A DNA stretch of 64,000 nucleotides from JAFLBI01 sp964616465 (GCA_964616465.1 CAZTTO010000007.1:1-64000), one strand, 5' to 3'. Positions 38,845-48,878 are shown, counted from the first letter of the stretch. Notes: generated from the letters alone by a model not told the origin. Numbers and translations are program-made.

Positions 38845-39057
38845 AGTTTTTCAATTCTATACCAATCGCTTTAAACAAATACACACAACTTCAACTCAGG
38901 TAATTTTTACCCTGCTTTTTAGAACGAGTATAGTTGTAAGCTCATTTTAGCTTCGTCGAAAACAAACTCAAAAAAGTGGGCAACAAAAGGCAACAGCAAA
39001 TTCCCATCCACCCTTTCAAATCTTATCCTAGTTAAAAGGTTTCTTAAATCGTAGTTT

Positions 39058-39083
39058 CCTGTTTTATACAGGCAGTATATTTG
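39058..39083 (+). promoter_or_regulatory. Promoter box with overlapping inverted repeat, near-leaderless
   Basis: TATATTTG (39076-39083) fits the -7 consensus. The ATG starts only five bases after it, so the transcript is probably almost leaderless. The inverted repeat CCTGT-TTTAT-ACAGG (39058-39072) lies between the -33 and -7 regions, where a repressor could act. Confidence 0.5.
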
Positions 39084-39088
39084 CAGCT

Positions 39089-39820
39089 ATGCAACAACCT
39101 ACCCTACATACTATTCTTTCGCCTAGGATGCTGGACATATATGATGTTCGTCAAAGTATTTTTGTAATTATTGATGTGTTTCGGGCTACTTCTACCATTG
39201 CAACTGCTTTGTACAATGGAGCGAGGAAAGTAATACCGGTAGACCAAGTTGATCAATGTATTGAGTTAGGAAAAAAACTGAATGCAATAACTGCAGGTGA
39301 AAGAGATGGAAAGGTAATACCAGGATTACAATACGGCAACTCACCAGCTGAATATCCTCGCAACTTCATTGAAGGAAAAACATTGGTCCTTACCACTACT
39401 AACGGAACAAAACTCCTGCACATGGCGCTTCAAGCAGGTGCAGATGATGTTATCACAGGATCATTTCCTAATTTATCTGCCGTAGCTAATTACTTAATTG
39501 AGCAAAAAAAGCCTGTTTTCTTAGGCTGTTCTGCATGGAAAGATCGCTTTAACTTAGAAGATACGCTATTTGCTGGCGCTGTTATTCATGCTGTAAAATC
39601 TCATTTCACCATACACTGCGATAGCTCACTTATGGCCGAACAAATGTATCTCCAGCATAAAGATGATATGCATGGATTTGCTCGCCTAACAACCCATTGG
39701 CATCGCCTTTCTCAATATGGATTAGAAAAGGACCTCGAATACTGTGTTACTCCAGATGGCGCACCCATTCTTCCTAGATACGTAGATGGAGCTTTAATTC
39801 CATATAGCAAAACTATGTAA
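39089..39820 (+). CDS. comB: 2-phosphosulfolactate phosphatase-like protein (ComB)
   Basis: 243 residues. ComB removes phosphate from 2-phospho-3-sulfolactate, a step known from coenzyme M synthesis. IDVFRATSTIATAL near the N-terminus and NGTKLLHMA further on fit the family, and the length is typical. Most bacteria with comB do not make coenzyme M, so a role in sulfolactate or another sulfonate pathway is more likely. No comA or comC neighbour is seen. Confidence 0.85.
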   Translation: MQQPTLHTILSPRMLDIYDVRQSIFVIIDVFRATSTIATALYNGARKVIPVDQVDQCIELGKKLNAITAGERDGKVIPGLQYGNSPAEYPRNFIEGKTLVLTTTNGTKLLHMALQAGADDVITGSFPNLSAVANYLIEQKKPVFLGCSAWKDRFNLEDTLFAGAVIHAVKSHFTIHCDSSLMAEQMYLQHKDDMHGFARLTTHWHRLSQYGLEKDLEYCVTPDGAPILPRYVDGALIPYSKTM

Positions 39821-39919
39821 GATACAACTTAAATTGGGTTATACCAACCTAATAAAAATATAACTTACAATTCATCCACATAAAGGCTTTTAGGCTTTTT
39901 ATTCTGCCTTGCATTCCTT

Positions 39920-39927
39920 TACTTTTG
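39920..39927 (+). promoter_or_regulatory. Candidate -7 box of the SNF2 helicase gene
   Basis: TACTTTTG matches TAnnTTTG, 43 bases before the ATG; a TTTA element lies 18 bp upstream. Confidence 0.45.
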
Positions 39928-39970
39928 CAGATTCACCAATCCTGAACGGCTCGGAATTTTTGCAAACAGC

Positions 39971-42900
39971 ATGGCACTAACGCACTTAATCAAACATATT
40001 TACGCGAATGCAAGCGATGAAGTTATTCGCAGAGGAAAGAAAATTCAAGCGCTTGGACAAGTTGAATTGATTGAACATGACGACTTAATGGGTAGCATTC
40101 ATTTTAGAGTAAAAGATGATGCTTACAATACTTACTATAAAGTCTATATCACACAATTCAAAGATCCAAGCAGCATGAAACTGCGCTGCGGATGTCCTTA
40201 TAACCTCACTGAGGTTTGCAGGCATAAAGGTGCCGCACTTTTCCAGCTTCAAGACTTACTTGACCGAAACTTACTGGGTGAAAGAGATATGGAGTACGAC
40301 CAACGTCATACCCTGCTCAAAATGAAACAGCTGGACCTTAAAATGATTCGTCTGTTTGCCAGTAAAACAACTTTAGAGGAAGCAGAAGAAGTATTGCGAA
40401 GCGCTCGTGCTAATATAATTGCTGCAAAGGATGAAAGGGTGCAAGCTGAATTGGATATTGAAGGAACCACTTATCAGGTTCTGATACAAAAAAATGAAGA
40501 AAGGAATTTTGATACTTCTTGCAATTGTCAATCTGAAACTGAATATCCGCTCTGTGTACATAAAACAGTGGTTCTTCTTCAGCTAATCAATAGTCACGGA
40601 AAAGATTATTTTGATTCGATTCGCAATTGGGATAAAGAAAAAGGAAAACTCCTTGCTTTATATGGTTATACACTGAACGATGATTTGACGGGGAAATTTG
40701 AATTTACTTACCAAGATGGGAAACCTTTCTTAAGAGTTTTAGATCCCACTATCAAACGTGTAGGCACTGTTGCAAGAGAAGCAAGGTTTGTTCCTCCTCC
40801 GGAAGAAACTGTGGTGCAAGATTCTGCTCCAGAACCAACGAATATTAAATTAGGCTTTGTAGTTAAATACCACCATGAGCAATATCCTTTTGTAATTGTA
40901 GATGCCATTCAAGGTGAAATGAATGAAGAGAAAAATGGTTTTCTCGGTAAAATAACCCGCATTGATCTTAATAAGTATGTGCAAACAGAAGTGTTTGATG
41001 AAGATGATAAAATGCGTGTGCAATTATTACGCAAGCTTTTACCGTCGGAGGTGAATCGCTACTTAAATAAAAACTCTCCTTTTAGCGGTATCTGGGAAAA
41101 CATAATTCAATCGAGTGATGAAACCCTTCCAGCAGAAACGCGGCAATTAATTCATGAATACTTAATTCCAAAATGGAGAAAAGTTCAAGAAGAAACTTTG
41201 GAGAGTCCGTTTTTATTTTATCTGCCATCAGGTAAATCGTTTGTAACTCAACATTTACAAAAAGCAAACTGGGGAAGTGAACCTATTCAACCACGATTCT
41301 CAGTTTCTATGCTCGAAGGGGAAACACCTAGTTATAAAATTCATTGTCGTTTACAAGTAGGTAATATTGAACTTGAAATTGCAGATAATGAAGCTCCTGT
41401 TCATTTTGTTTTCCAGTGGCAAGATGAAATTTTTCTTTGGCGAAAACCAGAGGACTTATTCCTAATTGAACCTTTTATTGAAAAGGGATATCTTGAAATC
41501 AACCAGCAAAATTGGCCTAAGTTTTTGCATGAATTCATTCTGCCAGTTGCAAAAGAATATCCTGTTCATTTCCTAAATGTTCATAAACAGGAAGTGAAAA
41601 ACATGGTACCCGAATCGAGTATTCTTCTGAAAGAACGTGGAGAATACTTGTTGTTTCAACCTGTTTTTCGATACTTGAGTTACCAAGTTAGAAAAGGAGA
41701 CCCCGATAAAATCATTGTTCCATCGGAGGATAAAATTTTATTAATTCATCGCAACATTGAAGCAGAGCAAGCATTTCTAAAGAAAGTTGAAAACCTTCAT
41801 TCACAGTTTATCAAAACAGCCGATAGCGATGTGTTAGCTCTAAAAGGAGCTGATGCGCTTAAAAATAATTGGTTCTTCTTGTTTGTAGATGCTATCAAGG
41901 ATTTGCAAATTCAGGTAGAAGGATTACCTACCTTGAAAAACTTCCGATTCAATACAGCAAAACCTTCTACGAAAATTTATATCAGCAGTCATACCGATTG
42001 GTTTGATGCAAAAGTGGAAATTCATTTTGGAGAACAAAAGGTAACCGTAGCTGATGTGAAAAAAGCATTGGCTAATAAACAACAGTTTGTTCCTCTTGCC
42101 GATGGCTCATTGGGGATCCTTCCTGAAGAGTGGCTGAGAAAATATTCATTGCTATTTAAAGTCGGTGAAGGAAAATCTCAAAATATTAAGCTGAGTAAAT
42201 ACCATATCAGCGTTATCGAAGATTTGTATGAGCAAAGAAATGAAGAAGAGCTTTTCTTTAAGCTGGAAGAGAAATATGAAAAGTTGAAGCAACTTCATAC
42301 AATTAAACATATTGATCCACCTGAGCATTTACTACCAATTTTAAGGCCTTATCAAACAAGTGGATTTCAATGGTTGAACTACTTGCGAGAAGTTGAATGG
42401 GGCGGCATTTTAGCAGATGATATGGGTCTTGGTAAAACCATTCAAGCGCTTTCCTTTCTCCATCATTTGAAAGAACAGCAGGGTAGCATGAAAGCCTTAG
42501 TGGTTTGTCCAACCACGCTTATGTTCAACTGGCAAAACGAAATCAAGAAGTTTACACCTAAACTAAAATACTATACCCATCACGGCGGAACAAGAAGTCA
42601 CGCGCAATTGAAAGAGGAAGATGCTGAAGTAATTATTACAACGTATGGGACTTTGCGTAGTGATATCAAGCATTTCATCGAAATTCAGTTCGACTATGTC
42701 ATTCTCGATGAAAGTCAAGCCATCAAAAACCCCAACAGCAAAGTAACCAAAGCGGCTTGTTTACTTCAAACACGCAACCGCCTGTGCTTGAGTGGTACAC
42801 CATTGCAGAACAATACGTTCGACATATTCGCACAAATGAATTTTTTGAATCCAGGTATGTTGGGAACAATGGAGCACTTCAAACAAGAGTTTGCACTTCC

Positions 42901-43735
42901 AATTGATAAGTTTGGAGAAAAGGAACAAAAAGAACACTTACGAAAAATATTGTTCCCCTTTATCTTAAGACGCACCAAAGAACAAGTTGCACGCGATTTG
43001 CCTGAAAAGCAAGAAATGATTTTGTACTGCGATATGGGTAAAGAGCAGCGTGAAATTTATGATGCGTTTAGAAATGATTTTAGAGATCGAATACTGGGAG
43101 TAGTTGATACACAGGGCATCCATAAATCGCAGTTGACTATTTTGCAAGGCCTCATGAAGCTGCGTCAAATTTGTGATAGTCCTGCCATCATGCGCGATTC
43201 GGAAGGAGATAAATATCCAAATGTATCTGTAAAACTGGAAGAACTTGGAAGAGAGATTACAGAAAATATCAGCAACCATAAAGCCTTGGTGTTTTCTCAA
43301 TTCTTGGGAATGCTTTCCTTAATTAAAGAGAAAATGGAAGAGTTAGGTATTGAATATGCTTATTTCGATGGAAGCTCCAGCGCTGCTGATAGAGAAAAAG
43401 AAATCAATCGTTTTCAAAATAATGAATCTTGTCGCGTGTTTCTTATTTCTTTAAAAGCAGGAGGTGTGGGTTTAAATTTAACTGCGGCCGATTATGTTTA
43501 CATTGTTGATCCTTGGTGGAACCCTGCAGTTGAACAACAAGCGATTGATAGAACGCATAGAATTGGACAAACCAAAAACATCTTTGCTTATCGAATGATT
43601 TGTACAGATACAGTTGAGGACAAAATTATTCAACTACAAGAAAGGAAAAGAGCCCTTGCAAAAGACCTGATTTCTGATGAAGAAGGATTCATGAAGAGCT
43701 TGACGAGAGAAGATGTAGAATACTTATTCAGTTAA
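39971..43735 (+). CDS. SNF2-family DNA translocase with two SWIM-type zinc motifs
   Basis: 1254 residues. The C-terminal half is a Swi2/Snf2 ATPase: Walker A DDMGLGKTIQ, Walker B LDESQAIKN (DESQ form), LSGTPLQNNTFD, and the C-terminal lobe with LISLKAGGVGLNLT and QAIDRTHRIGQ. The N-terminus has a SWIM motif (CGCPYNLTEVCRH near residue 75) and a second CxC...CxH set (CNCQSETEYPLCVH near residue 185). Bacterial SNF2 proteins of this type remodel protein-DNA complexes or aid transcription. The 3' end overlaps the convergent DUF1501 gene by four bases. Confidence 0.9.
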   Translation: MALTHLIKHIYANASDEVIRRGKKIQALGQVELIEHDDLMGSIHFRVKDDAYNTYYKVYITQFKDPSSMKLRCGCPYNLTEVCRHKGAALFQLQDLLDRNLLGERDMEYDQRHTLLKMKQLDLKMIRLFASKTTLEEAEEVLRSARANIIAAKDERVQAELDIEGTTYQVLIQKNEERNFDTSCNCQSETEYPLCVHKTVVLLQLINSHGKDYFDSIRNWDKEKGKLLALYGYTLNDDLTGKFEFTYQDGKPFLRVLDPTIKRVGTVAREARFVPPPEETVVQDSAPEPTNIKLGFVVKYHHEQYPFVIVDAIQGEMNEEKNGFLGKITRIDLNKYVQTEVFDEDDKMRVQLLRKLLPSEVNRYLNKNSPFSGIWENIIQSSDETLPAETRQLIHEYLIPKWRKVQEETLESPFLFYLPSGKSFVTQHLQKANWGSEPIQPRFSVSMLEGETPSYKIHCRLQVGNIELEIADNEAPVHFVFQWQDEIFLWRKPEDLFLIEPFIEKGYLEINQQNWPKFLHEFILPVAKEYPVHFLNVHKQEVKNMVPESSILLKERGEYLLFQPVFRYLSYQVRKGDPDKIIVPSEDKILLIHRNIEAEQAFLKKVENLHSQFIKTADSDVLALKGADALKNNWFFLFVDAIKDLQIQVEGLPTLKNFRFNTAKPSTKIYISSHTDWFDAKVEIHFGEQKVTVADVKKALANKQQFVPLADGSLGILPEEWLRKYSLLFKVGEGKSQNIKLSKYHISVIEDLYEQRNEEELFFKLEEKYEKLKQLHTIKHIDPPEHLLPILRPYQTSGFQWLNYLREVEWGGILADDMGLGKTIQALSFLHHLKEQQGSMKALVVCPTTLMFNWQNEIKKFTPKLKYYTHHGGTRSHAQLKEEDAEVIITTYGTLRSDIKHFIEIQFDYVILDESQAIKNPNSKVTKAACLLQTRNRLCLSGTPLQNNTFDIFAQMNFLNPGMLGTMEHFKQEFALPIDKFGEKEQKEHLRKILFPFILRRTKEQVARDLPEKQEMILYCDMGKEQREIYDAFRNDFRDRILGVVDTQGIHKSQLTILQGLMKLRQICDSPAIMRDSEGDKYPNVSVKLEELGREITENISNHKALVFSQFLGMLSLIKEKMEELGIEYAYFDGSSSAADREKEINRFQNNESCRVFLISLKAGGVGLNLTAADYVYIVDPWWNPAVEQQAIDRTHRIGQTKNIFAYRMICTDTVEDKIIQLQERKRALAKDLISDEEGFMKSLTREDVEYLFS

Positions 43736-44988
43736 TACAATCCTTGCAACATTTTCCCATCCCAACCTGGGAATAATTTTGCTGACTCTTGTATGCCCAA
43801 ATGTCCTTTAGCAACTGCTGCAAAAACTTCTCTAAAGTCGGTACTTACCGGAACATCTCTGTTATCTTCAAGCAGTTCAGGTGCAAGACTTCCCATGCGC
43901 TCAAATACCTGTCCGCCTTTTACTGTACCTCCAAGCATAAACATACAACTGGCGCGTCCATGATCTGTTCCGCCTGTACCATTTTGCTTGACTGTTCTTC
44001 CAAACTCCGTCATAGTCATAATTTGCACATTCGACTCTAAGCCGCCCATATCTTGCCAAAATGCAGCAATACTATCTCCTAAATCTCTAAGATTCCTTGC
44101 AAAGGATCCTTGTACAGTACCTTGATTGATATGCGTATCCCAACCACCACTTTCAGCAAATGCCAACTCTAATCCAACGTCCATTTTAATGAGCATGGCT
44201 ATTTGTCGAAGCGCATTGCCCAATGGACTGTTAGGGTATTGCACTCCTTCTTTGGGTTTATAGTTGCGAATTTGTGCCGGCTTCAACATTTGCATGGCTT
44301 CAAAACTTTCTTTACCAGCTTTTTGCAACAACTGATGTGCGGTTTGATCATATAAAGATTCAAACGATGAAGAAGCTTGCTGATTGAGTTGTGGGCGATT
44401 CCTCGATTGAATAGCAAAGTCTTCTAAATTGCTAATAGCCAATGCACCATTTGGACCATACATACTTCTTGGAAGAGCAGCGGTTAAACTTACAGAACGA
44501 AAAGGTGTGCCTTCATGACCTAGTAAACCAACGGCCCTATTTAACCAACCCGTTTCAGTGCTTTTACTAAAAGGAGTACCACTTTCCATATAGTCTTGTG
44601 CATCAAAATGACTGCGGGTTGTATTAGGACTACCAACACCATGTGCTATGGCCAATTGTTTTGATTGGAAGTAAGGGTACAATGCTGAAAGTCCTGTATG
44701 CAAGGAAAATCGATCGTTGAGTTCTATTTGTGCACCTCTGTTAGAAGCTGGACTCATAAATAGGTTGGGTCTTGCAGCTGCTAAGAAAGTATCTTGAAAC
44801 GGCGACACAGCCATCAAACCATCCATTGCACCTCGTTGAAAAATACAAACCAAGGTTTTCTTCTTTCCATACAAGGGTACGAATTGTTGTTGAGCAGCGG
44901 CTCTTGCTAAAAAGCCCGGTATTCCATTTGCAAATCCTGTTGCAAACAAGGCCAATGCGCCCGATTTCATGAAGGCTCTACGATGCAT
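43732..44988 (-). CDS. DUF1501 exported protein
   Basis: 418 residues. The N-terminus has a twin-arginine-like signal, HRRAFMKSGALALFATG, so export folded by Tat is likely. The body fits the DUF1501 family (sulfatase/alkaline phosphatase-like fold): FQRGAMDGLMAV near the start and MTEFGRT plus GGTDHGRA near residue 330. The exact activity of the family is unknown. The start is two bases after the DUF1800 stop, so the two form an operon, a pairing common in Bacteroidetes and Planctomycetes. Confidence 0.87.
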   Translation of the reverse strand: MHRRAFMKSGALALFATGFANGIPGFLARAAAQQQFVPLYGKKKTLVCIFQRGAMDGLMAVSPFQDTFLAAARPNLFMSPASNRGAQIELNDRFSLHTGLSALYPYFQSKQLAIAHGVGSPNTTRSHFDAQDYMESGTPFSKSTETGWLNRAVGLLGHEGTPFRSVSLTAALPRSMYGPNGALAISNLEDFAIQSRNRPQLNQQASSSFESLYDQTAHQLLQKAGKESFEAMQMLKPAQIRNYKPKEGVQYPNSPLGNALRQIAMLIKMDVGLELAFAESGGWDTHINQGTVQGSFARNLRDLGDSIAAFWQDMGGLESNVQIMTMTEFGRTVKQNGTGGTDHGRASCMFMLGGTVKGGQVFERMGSLAPELLEDNRDVPVSTDFREVFAAVAKGHLGIQESAKLFPGWDGKMLQGLY

Positions 44989-44990
44989 AA

Positions 44991-46874
44991 TTATTTTCTT
45001 TGAAATTCAGGTGAACCAATGATGATACCTAAAACATGTGCTAACATGTCTTTTCTTGTTACTGCTGCTGAAGTTGGATAATCAATCACATTCGATTTAT
45101 CCATTTGATCTGCAGCTTTCTCAATTGCAGATGCTACACTTCTATCTTGTACCATTGCTTCCAGTCGTTGTAAGTGCGATTCAAGTGGTCGCTCAGGAAG
45201 AATTTTTTTGCTGAATACTTCAAGTGCTTCTGTAACACTTTCTGGCTCTCTGTTTTGATGAATTTTCGCAAGATCTATTTGCACTCCTTGCACCCTACCC
45301 GAAGCCAATGCTAATCCAAAATTCATCCTGTTTAATACAGAACCACTATTAATCCAATAACTGGCTCTATCGGGATAACCAGTAGGAGCTTGATAAGCAT
45401 ACAAACGTTGTCCCATTCGTGTACACCATTGTGCTAGAGCTTGTGGTTGACGAACCTGTGCACCTGTTGTGCGTACAGCACTTACAATTAATTCAAAAGG
45501 CGATTTAATTTTTTGTCGGCCTGCGGTTTTCCAAAATAATGGATGCGCAACCATAGTTTGTAAAACTGAACTTATTTGTCCTTCACTAGCTAAAAATTGT
45601 TTTGCCATTGCATCAACCAGCGCAGGTGGTGGTGTATCAGATACAAAACGAATCGCTAATTTTTTTGAAATGAATTGTGCGGTAGAGCTATGCGAAGCCA
45701 GCATTGCTAATACATCCTTGCCTTCTTCATACCCTCGTCCGGCGGGAAATGTTTTACCTAAAATCTTTTTCTCACCTTCATCATGCCTGTCGCCACGAAA
45801 CAAAAAATCACCTTGTATATACAATACTTGAATGCCGTTCCTATTTGTTGCTTGCGCAGCACGTTGTCTAACACGCTCTAAATTATTTTTATTCTGTAAT
45901 GGAAGTATACTCCATCCCGTTAGTGCTCTTGCAACTTCCGTCACATCTTTTTGTGTATAGCCTCCATCAACTCCTAAAGTATGCAACTCCATTAATTCTC
46001 TGGCATAGTTTTCATTCAATCCTTGGTTGCCTGCTAAACCATTCTGTTGCAACACTTGCATCATGGTGCTATCTTCCCTGGTCATATTTTGCCGCTGCAT
46101 TTGTTGCACACGCTGCTGAACACCTGGTCTATTTCTGAAAGTAGAAATACGATTGTTGCTGCTGCCACTTCGCGCATTATCGAGGTATTCGAGCATGGCT
46201 GGGTGATGTGCTGTTGCTTCTAGCAAGTCTAAAAACTTTCCAGTAGTATGCGGACGAATAGCATCGCGCTCATAGGTCATAACATAAGGCTGTGATTGTC
46301 CCTTGGTGATAGCAACATTAAAATGATTGAACCAAAAGTCTGTCAATACTTCCTGCAACTGATTTTTGCTATATACTGCTCTTAAAAATTTATGCTGAAT
46401 CAAAGGCTGCTGGATTTGCGCAATAGGTTTCAATCCTTCTTTGAGCATGAACTCACGCAATTCTTGTCGATAGTTGCTGTTATTTATTTGAATAGAATCG
46501 GAAGGTTTGGCCCAGCCTTTTTGTATAGCCAATCGAAGTATTTGCGCCCCCGTTAAATAAGATTGTGCAATCTCTTCATTCGAAAGTTTCCATTCTTTAA
46601 TATCATTCAGTTTTTGCGTAAAGAAGTCTTCTTCTTGTATTTGTCCCTCTAACTGTTGTAAAAACCATTTTTCTGGACCAATTTTTACTACTTCATCTAA
46701 CTCGCCTGGCCTTCCACCAAAACTAAATCGGTCTAAAAGAAGAGCCGCAGCTGCTTGCTTGCTATAACCGGCCTGCTGGTAGGGCATTTTGAAAGAAGCT
46801 GCGGGTCGTATAAAAGAGCTCATAGCTCCAATACATACCAATACAGCGAAAGCGCGAAAAACTTGTATTCGCAT
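44991..46874 (-). CDS. DUF1800 exported protein
   Basis: 627 residues with an N-terminal signal-like segment (about 1-22). DUF1800 features are present: FSFGGRPGELDEV, DFWFNHFNV, and NENYARELMELHTLGVDGGYTQKDV, all in the first two thirds. Function of the family is unknown, but it nearly always accompanies DUF1501, here encoded next. A Gln/Asn/Arg-rich segment around residues 255-290 may be a flexible loop. Confidence 0.87.
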   Translation of the reverse strand: MRIQVFRAFAVLVCIGAMSSFIRPAASFKMPYQQAGYSKQAAAALLLDRFSFGGRPGELDEVVKIGPEKWFLQQLEGQIQEEDFFTQKLNDIKEWKLSNEEIAQSYLTGAQILRLAIQKGWAKPSDSIQINNSNYRQELREFMLKEGLKPIAQIQQPLIQHKFLRAVYSKNQLQEVLTDFWFNHFNVAITKGQSQPYVMTYERDAIRPHTTGKFLDLLEATAHHPAMLEYLDNARSGSSNNRISTFRNRPGVQQRVQQMQRQNMTREDSTMMQVLQQNGLAGNQGLNENYARELMELHTLGVDGGYTQKDVTEVARALTGWSILPLQNKNNLERVRQRAAQATNRNGIQVLYIQGDFLFRGDRHDEGEKKILGKTFPAGRGYEEGKDVLAMLASHSSTAQFISKKLAIRFVSDTPPPALVDAMAKQFLASEGQISSVLQTMVAHPLFWKTAGRQKIKSPFELIVSAVRTTGAQVRQPQALAQWCTRMGQRLYAYQAPTGYPDRASYWINSGSVLNRMNFGLALASGRVQGVQIDLAKIHQNREPESVTEALEVFSKKILPERPLESHLQRLEAMVQDRSVASAIEKAADQMDKSNVIDYPTSAAVTRKDMLAHVLGIIIGSPEFQRK

Positions 46875-46926
46875 AAGAAACTGTTTGAGGGTATGATATG
46901 AAATTAGGAAATAGGTTTAATGCTAC

Positions 46927-48483
46927 CTATTGATATCTATGCTTACTCTGGATATATTTCTCAAAAATGACTTGGCTCATGGATTTCTTTTGCAACTTAC
47001 TTTCAACCCATGATATAATGTCTAAGTAAGCAAGTGCCCTTGTTTGAAAACGATTTTTCTCTAAATGTTTGATACTACTTAAGAATGCTTCTAACTCTGG
47101 TCTTAAATCGCGTTTGTTTACCTTGAAGCTATGGCGCAAAAACTTGAACATGGCTTCTTCAATTTGAGTTAATGTTTCCATTTTACTCATAAAGCGATAA
47201 GCCGATTTGGTAAGTGGCTCAATTAATTCAAGGTTGCCTAATTCATAATGTGCTAATAACTGCAGAATACGTGCATAGCAATGTAAGTCGTTGCGTAAAT
47301 CTACAGGACCATTAATAATGCGCATGACATAGTCAATAGATTTCTCAAATTGCCCACTTCCAAAATGCAACAACGCCATCTTATAATGGAAGACCAACAA
47401 ACGATGTCGATCGATGTATATGCTAAACTCCTCCAATTTTTGATCTAACTCATCAGCCAACAACAAGCCTTTCTCAAAAGTACCTTGCATGAGGTGTTGG
47501 TTGAGTCTTGCCGCGTATAAATAAATGAGTGTATGTATTCTGAAATTATCGTTCAACAAACAAGCTGGAGTTTGAGTAAAGGCTTCTAATTGAGCCAAAG
47601 CAACTTCAAAAGCAGCATGGTTGCGCAAATCGAAATGCGCATTCAATAAACTATGTACTCCTTTAATGTAATGTCCTGGTTCAACTTGCTTCATCAATGG
47701 TTGATCTTCAAACAAATCAATCCACTTTTGTGCGTAGCGATAGTACTGCAAAAAATCTTGCTTAATAAATGCATACCAACAATAGCTTTGGTACAAGTAC
47801 ATACGCTCATAAAAATCTGTAATTGCATGTGCATCTTTAGGCAACTGTTCTGAAAAGAAAGCATGAACAGCAGCTTCATCTTCTTGGTTTCTTGCATGTC
47901 CGTTTTGAACATACCATCCGTATAACTGAAGTGTTAAGTTCGATAATCTGGCTACACGGTTAATATGCTCACTGATTTCAATGGAGTCTGCCATTAAATT
48001 TTCAACCCTATTAATTCCACTTCTTGTAATATGCAGGGTTTCAATTTTTTTCTCCAATGAAATTACCTGAGCCAAAAAATTATACTTACTGTTTTGCTTT
48101 GCCAGTTCTTTGGCTTTATCAAGAATACGCAGGCTTTGGTTCTTCAATCCTTTATGGTACAACAAACGTGCATAATCTAGTTGCTCACTCAACTGCAAAT
48201 CGGTGCTTTCTGCTGTTTTTAGCAGTCGAAGTGATGCCAACAATTGCTTGTACAAATGCGCCTTGAGGTTACTAATCTGAGGCTTAGAAAGAGGAGCGAG
48301 TTTTTTCTGTAAAGCCTTATCATCGAATGCCTTTTGTTGGTCTAAGGCATCGAATAATTGTATGATTTTGAGGTCTTCTTTGGAGGAACTTCGCTTGATA
48401 TAGAGCTTAAAATGCCTTTTTTCCGCCTTGGTAAGGGATTTTATAAGTTGATATAATGGGTCGGCGGAACGGTTGGACATCAT
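46927..48483 (-). CDS. Hypothetical helical-repeat protein
   Basis: 518 residues (two Met codons at the start). Almost entirely alpha-helical with a TPR-like rhythm; the opening LIKSLTKAEKRHFKLYI is shared by a common uncharacterised Bacteroidetes family, from memory. No signal peptide, no membrane helix, no catalytic motif. It lies upstream of the DUF1800-DUF1501 pair by 52 bp on the same strand. Function unknown. Confidence 0.72.
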   Translation of the reverse strand: MMSNRSADPLYQLIKSLTKAEKRHFKLYIKRSSSKEDLKIIQLFDALDQQKAFDDKALQKKLAPLSKPQISNLKAHLYKQLLASLRLLKTAESTDLQLSEQLDYARLLYHKGLKNQSLRILDKAKELAKQNSKYNFLAQVISLEKKIETLHITRSGINRVENLMADSIEISEHINRVARLSNLTLQLYGWYVQNGHARNQEDEAAVHAFFSEQLPKDAHAITDFYERMYLYQSYCWYAFIKQDFLQYYRYAQKWIDLFEDQPLMKQVEPGHYIKGVHSLLNAHFDLRNHAAFEVALAQLEAFTQTPACLLNDNFRIHTLIYLYAARLNQHLMQGTFEKGLLLADELDQKLEEFSIYIDRHRLLVFHYKMALLHFGSGQFEKSIDYVMRIINGPVDLRNDLHCYARILQLLAHYELGNLELIEPLTKSAYRFMSKMETLTQIEEAMFKFLRHSFKVNKRDLRPELEAFLSSIKHLEKNRFQTRALAYLDIISWVESKLQKKSMSQVIFEKYIQSKHRYQ

Positions 48484-48605
48484 ACATTTTTTAAGCTGAA
48501 AATCAATCCTGCAAAGGGTTTCAGAAGTCCGAAACCCTTTTTAGGATGATGAAATTCGCACAATATTGATTTCTCGGCTGAGCAAGCTCGATCTATTTTT
48601 ACAGT

Positions 48606-48753
48606 GCGATTCCGAAAAGGCAAGCGTTCTAGTAGAGGCCGGTGATGCAGTTAAGCATCCGAATTCGCAAACAAACTTAGTCTACGAACTATTTTCATAT
48701 GGCAAGCAATCGTTAGAGGTCGTTCCGTTTCTACGGAAGGGCCCTTTTTTTTT
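48606..48753 (+). ncRNA. Candidate structured small RNA with 6S-like architecture
   Basis: There is no reading frame of note in this 395-bp gap. A -7-like box TATTTTTA (48594-48601) with TTTC 20 bp upstream predicts a start near 48606. Fold by eye: outer helix GCGATT (48606-48611) with AATCGT (48708-48713); a large internal bubble; inner helix GTTC-(TA)-GTAGA with TCTACGAAC (48681-48689); terminal hairpin GATGC-AGTTAA-GCATC (48644-48659). It ends with a strong terminator, TTCCG/CGGAA extended outward by GC pairs and followed by a run of nine T. A closed stem, central bubble and distal stem are the layout of 6S RNA. Identity as 6S is unproven. Confidence 0.5.
48717..48753 (+). terminator. Strong Rho-independent terminator of the small RNA
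   Basis: TTCCG (48723-48727) pairs with CGGAA (48734-48738) around a six-base loop; flanking AGG...CCT extends the stem, followed by T residues to 48753. Confidence 0.85.
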
Positions 48754-48839
48754 AGGCGCATAAAGTTAAGCTGCTAGATTCAAACTATCCAAAAAAATAT
48801 AGTTGCCATTTTCTGGTCGGTCTTCCACCTTGGCTTACC

Positions 48840-48847
48840 TACCTTTG
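48840..48847 (+). promoter_or_regulatory. Candidate -7 box of the asparaginase-like gene
   Basis: TACCTTTG matches TAnnTTTG and lies 31 bases before the ATG at 48879. No convincing -33 element was seen. Confidence 0.45.
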
Positions 48848-48878
48848 TGGTTCATTGCTAGGCCATAAATCAAAACAC

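Noticed and set aside
38845..39057. Small RNA or missed gene between RlpA and ComB-like genes
   Set aside because: No reading frame of meaningful length, no strong hairpin and no terminator before the comB promoter.
48651..48740. SRP RNA or RNase P RNA in the 48606 structured region
   Set aside because: The SRP tetraloop motif region and the RNase P core motifs are absent, and RNase P RNA would be more than twice as long.
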